Shown one piece after another: positions 62,257 through 64,000 of a stretch of 64,000 nucleotides of DNA. The stretch lies in the NCBI RefSeq assembly GCF_032190635.1, contig NZ_JAVLAS010000002.1, forward strand, positions 1-64,000. The letters run 5' to 3'. Within the stretch, counting starts at the first letter, position 1, and every line of letters starts with the position of its first letter. A program made the translations under genes and the position numbers. The notes beneath the pieces were generated by a model. It was not told the origin of the DNA and ran no database searches. It saw only the letters and a list, made by a program, of their open reading frames with translations. The DNA is from Levilactobacillus zymae (lineage in GTDB: Bacteria; Bacillota; Bacilli; Lactobacillales; Lactobacillaceae).

Positions 62257-63699
62257 ATGCGAATATTAAAAAATTATTTATATAATGCAGTTTATCAATT
62301 GTTTATTATTATTGTACCTCTCATAACTATACCGTATATCGCACGTACGATCGGACCATACGGAGTTGGAGTTAATACGTTTACCAATTCAATAATTCAA
62401 TATTTTATCTTGTTGGGGACACTAGGATTAACAATGTATGGTAATCGTCAAATAGCTTATACTCGTAATGATAAGGTTAAGATGACTAAGACGTTTTGGG
62501 AAATAGAAGGTTTACTTTGCCTTACAGTTACAATATCATATTTAATTTTTTATGTTTATCTGGAACTGAACAATGATTTTAAAGCATATTATTTAGCCCA
62601 ATCTCTTACAATCATTGCTGTTATTTTTGATGTTTCTTGGTTCTTTATGGGTGTTGAAAATTTTCGTGTTACCGTAATTCGAAATGCAATAATTAAAATT
62701 ATTTCAATATCATTAATATTTCTAGTTGTGAAAAATTCAGGTGATTTACTTAAATATATTCTAATCAATTCGTGTGCAATACTTTTGGGAAATATGACTT
62801 TTTGGCCTTATTTAAGAAATTATTTAGTTAAAATTAGTTTTAAGGAGTTAAATATATTTACGCACTTGAAGCCGGCACTAATTTTATTTATTCCACAGAT
62901 AGCAACCAATATTTATGTAGTTTTGAATAAGACGATGTTAGGTGCACTGTCAAGTATTAACGCTGCCGGTTTTTTTGATAATTCCGATAAAATAATTAAA
63001 ATAATATTAGCTGTCTTAACATCATTAGCGACTGTTATGATGCCGCGAGTTGCTAATACTTTTGCTTCAGGAGATAAAGAAAAAGTAAATAAATATCTAA
63101 AGATAAGTTTTGATTTTACCATGTTAATGGCAGTACCATTAATGTTTGGTTTATCAGCTATTGCAATTAGATTTGCTCCTTGGTTTCTGGGCAATGATTT
63201 TATGGTGGTTGGTAAAGTTATGGAACTTGAAGCCCCTGTAATTCTAGTGATTGCTACTGCTAGTGTAGTAGGAAATCAGTATTTATTACCCACCAATCAT
63301 AATAAGCAATATACGTTATCAGTCACCCTGGGGGCTGTGATTAACCTAGTATTAAACGTTCCGTTAATTTTGTATTTTGGGGCATTAGGTACAGCTGTTG
63401 CGACAGTGATATCTGAACTGTGCGTTACCTTAGCTCAGCTATTTTTTATACGAAAGCTAGTTAAGCTTAGGATATTGTTTTTAGATTTTTGGAAATACAT
63501 TTTGAGTGGTTTAGTAATGTACTTATGTGTGAAGTTATTAAACATATTCCTTAGTTTTAATATTCTGACACTACTCGTTGAAGTGGCTTCTGGGATTATT
63601 ATTTATGTATTAATGATTTTTATCATGCACCCTAATATTTTAGATTTCATTGATTCTTTTTTAAACGATAATCAACTTAAATTTTGGAGAAAAAAATGA
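62257..63699 (+). CDS. wzx: Polysaccharide flippase (Wzx-like)
   Basis: 480 residues, 12-14 membrane segments. NYLYNAVYQLFIIIVPLITI and PYIARTIGPYGVGVNTFTNS are the typical N-terminus of PST/Wzx flippases. It would move lipid-linked repeat units across the membrane. ATGGAGAAG-type site precedes ATG 62257; it overlaps the next transferase gene (ATGA). Confidence 0.88.
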   Translation: MRILKNYLYNAVYQLFIIIVPLITIPYIARTIGPYGVGVNTFTNSIIQYFILLGTLGLTMYGNRQIAYTRNDKVKMTKTFWEIEGLLCLTVTISYLIFYVYLELNNDFKAYYLAQSLTIIAVIFDVSWFFMGVENFRVTVIRNAIIKIISISLIFLVVKNSGDLLKYILINSCAILLGNMTFWPYLRNYLVKISFKELNIFTHLKPALILFIPQIATNIYVVLNKTMLGALSSINAAGFFDNSDKIIKIILAVLTSLATVMMPRVANTFASGDKEKVNKYLKISFDFTMLMAVPLMFGLSAIAIRFAPWFLGNDFMVVGKVMELEAPVILVIATASVVGNQYLLPTNHNKQYTLSVTLGAVINLVLNVPLILYFGALGTAVATVISELCVTLAQLFFIRKLVKLRILFLDFWKYILSGLVMYLCVKLLNIFLSFNILTLLVEVASGIIIYVLMIFIMHPNILDFIDSFLNDNQLKFWRKK

Positions 63700-64000
63700 A
63701 AAAAGTTGGAATTATAATTCTTAATTATAACAATGCAGATACGACTCTCAGATGTGTTGAAAGTATAAAAAGCATTAACTATAGTAATTACCTTTTGGTT
63801 ATTGTTGATAATTACTCAACGGACAATTCTTATGAATTTTTGAAAAAAAATTTGGAGGATGTAGATTGTTTATTGCGTACCGATATGAATGGTGGCTATG
63901 CTTATGGTAATAATATGGGTATTAGATATGTCTTGGAAAGAGAATGTGAGTATGTACTTATTTTAAATAACGATGTAATTTTAGAAAATGATACTTTAGA
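63696..64000 (+). CDS. Glycosyltransferase family 2 protein, runs off the window
   Basis: The first 101 codons: VGIIILNYNNADTTLRCVES, LLVIVDNYSTDNSYEFL, NGGYAYGNNMGIRYV and YVLILNNDVILEND, the GT2 nucleotide-sugar fold with DxD-like NDV. Related in layout to the GT2 at 51450. GGAGA precedes the ATG, which overlaps the flippase stop. Confidence 0.85.
   Translation, partial: MKKVGIIILNYNNADTTLRCVESIKSINYSNYLLVIVDNYSTDNSYEFLKKNLEDVDCLLRTDMNGGYAYGNNMGIRYVLERECEYVLILNNDVILENDTL

Overview
The window looks like a large conjugative plasmid of a lactic acid bacterium in the Lactobacillaceae. The grounds are: a RepA-type primase/initiator whose ATG is base 1 of the window; a MobL-type relaxase; a Gram-positive type IV secretion system (T4SS); lactobacillar toxin-antitoxin types; and a 1043-bp IS30 element matching ISLpl1 in length and ends. 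Species cannot be fixed from the sequence. No chromosomal core genes, rRNA, tRNA or CRISPR arrays are visible.

Layout. 1-2221: replication gene, then a non-coding stretch with a possible type I toxin/antisense RNA locus. 2222-5695: DUF3102 protein, an OB-fold-like protein, a membrane thioredoxin and an anchored coiled-coil protein. 5696-9346: putative oriT, three accessory mobilisation genes and the relaxase. 9347-16687: toprim-ArdC-metallopeptidase fusion, topoisomerase III and a Clp-like double AAA ATPase. 16688-21563: sortase, a sortase-anchored surface protein and a larger adhesin. 21564-22929: secreted protein whose frame is joined to a small HTH regulator. 23371-40612: T4SS genes (VirB2-like pilin, MarR regulator, VirD4 coupling protein, VirB6-, VirB3- and TrsD-like proteins, VirB4, cell-wall hydrolase, VirB8-like), interrupted by an ISL3 element with a perfect 8-bp target duplication, a holin-like type I toxin, a PemIK-type module and a decayed lipoprotein gene. 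40678-64000: an exopolysaccharide (EPS) locus with Wzz/Wze/Wzb-like regulators, a priming transferase, glycosyltransferases, LCP ligase, rmlACBD, polymerase and flippase, cut up by IS30, IS3 and IS256 elements and containing several gene fragments.

The most notable signal is non-coding. Seven separate gene blocks (before 9590, 11998, 16815, 23443, 25757, 33156 and 35740) carry the same upstream arrangement: a GTGCGNTTT-like box, exactly 23 bases, then a -10-like hexamer (TANNNT). The box lies where a -35 element or an activator/repressor site would be, and the bases at the usual -35 position are poor. This suggests one co-regulated transfer regulon covering DNA processing, surface adhesins and the T4SS. 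The MarR-type protein at 28016 is a candidate regulator, but this is inference.

Working together: relaxase and accessory proteins would nick at the putative oriT, the VirD4 protein would feed DNA to the VirB4/VirB6/VirB8-like channel, the bifunctional hydrolase would open the wall, and the sortase-anchored proteins may support cell contact. The EPS locus is cargo that would make dTDP-rhamnose-containing polysaccharide. Its left junction, a second rmlD remnant and repeated IS pieces indicate assembly by IS-mediated rearrangement.
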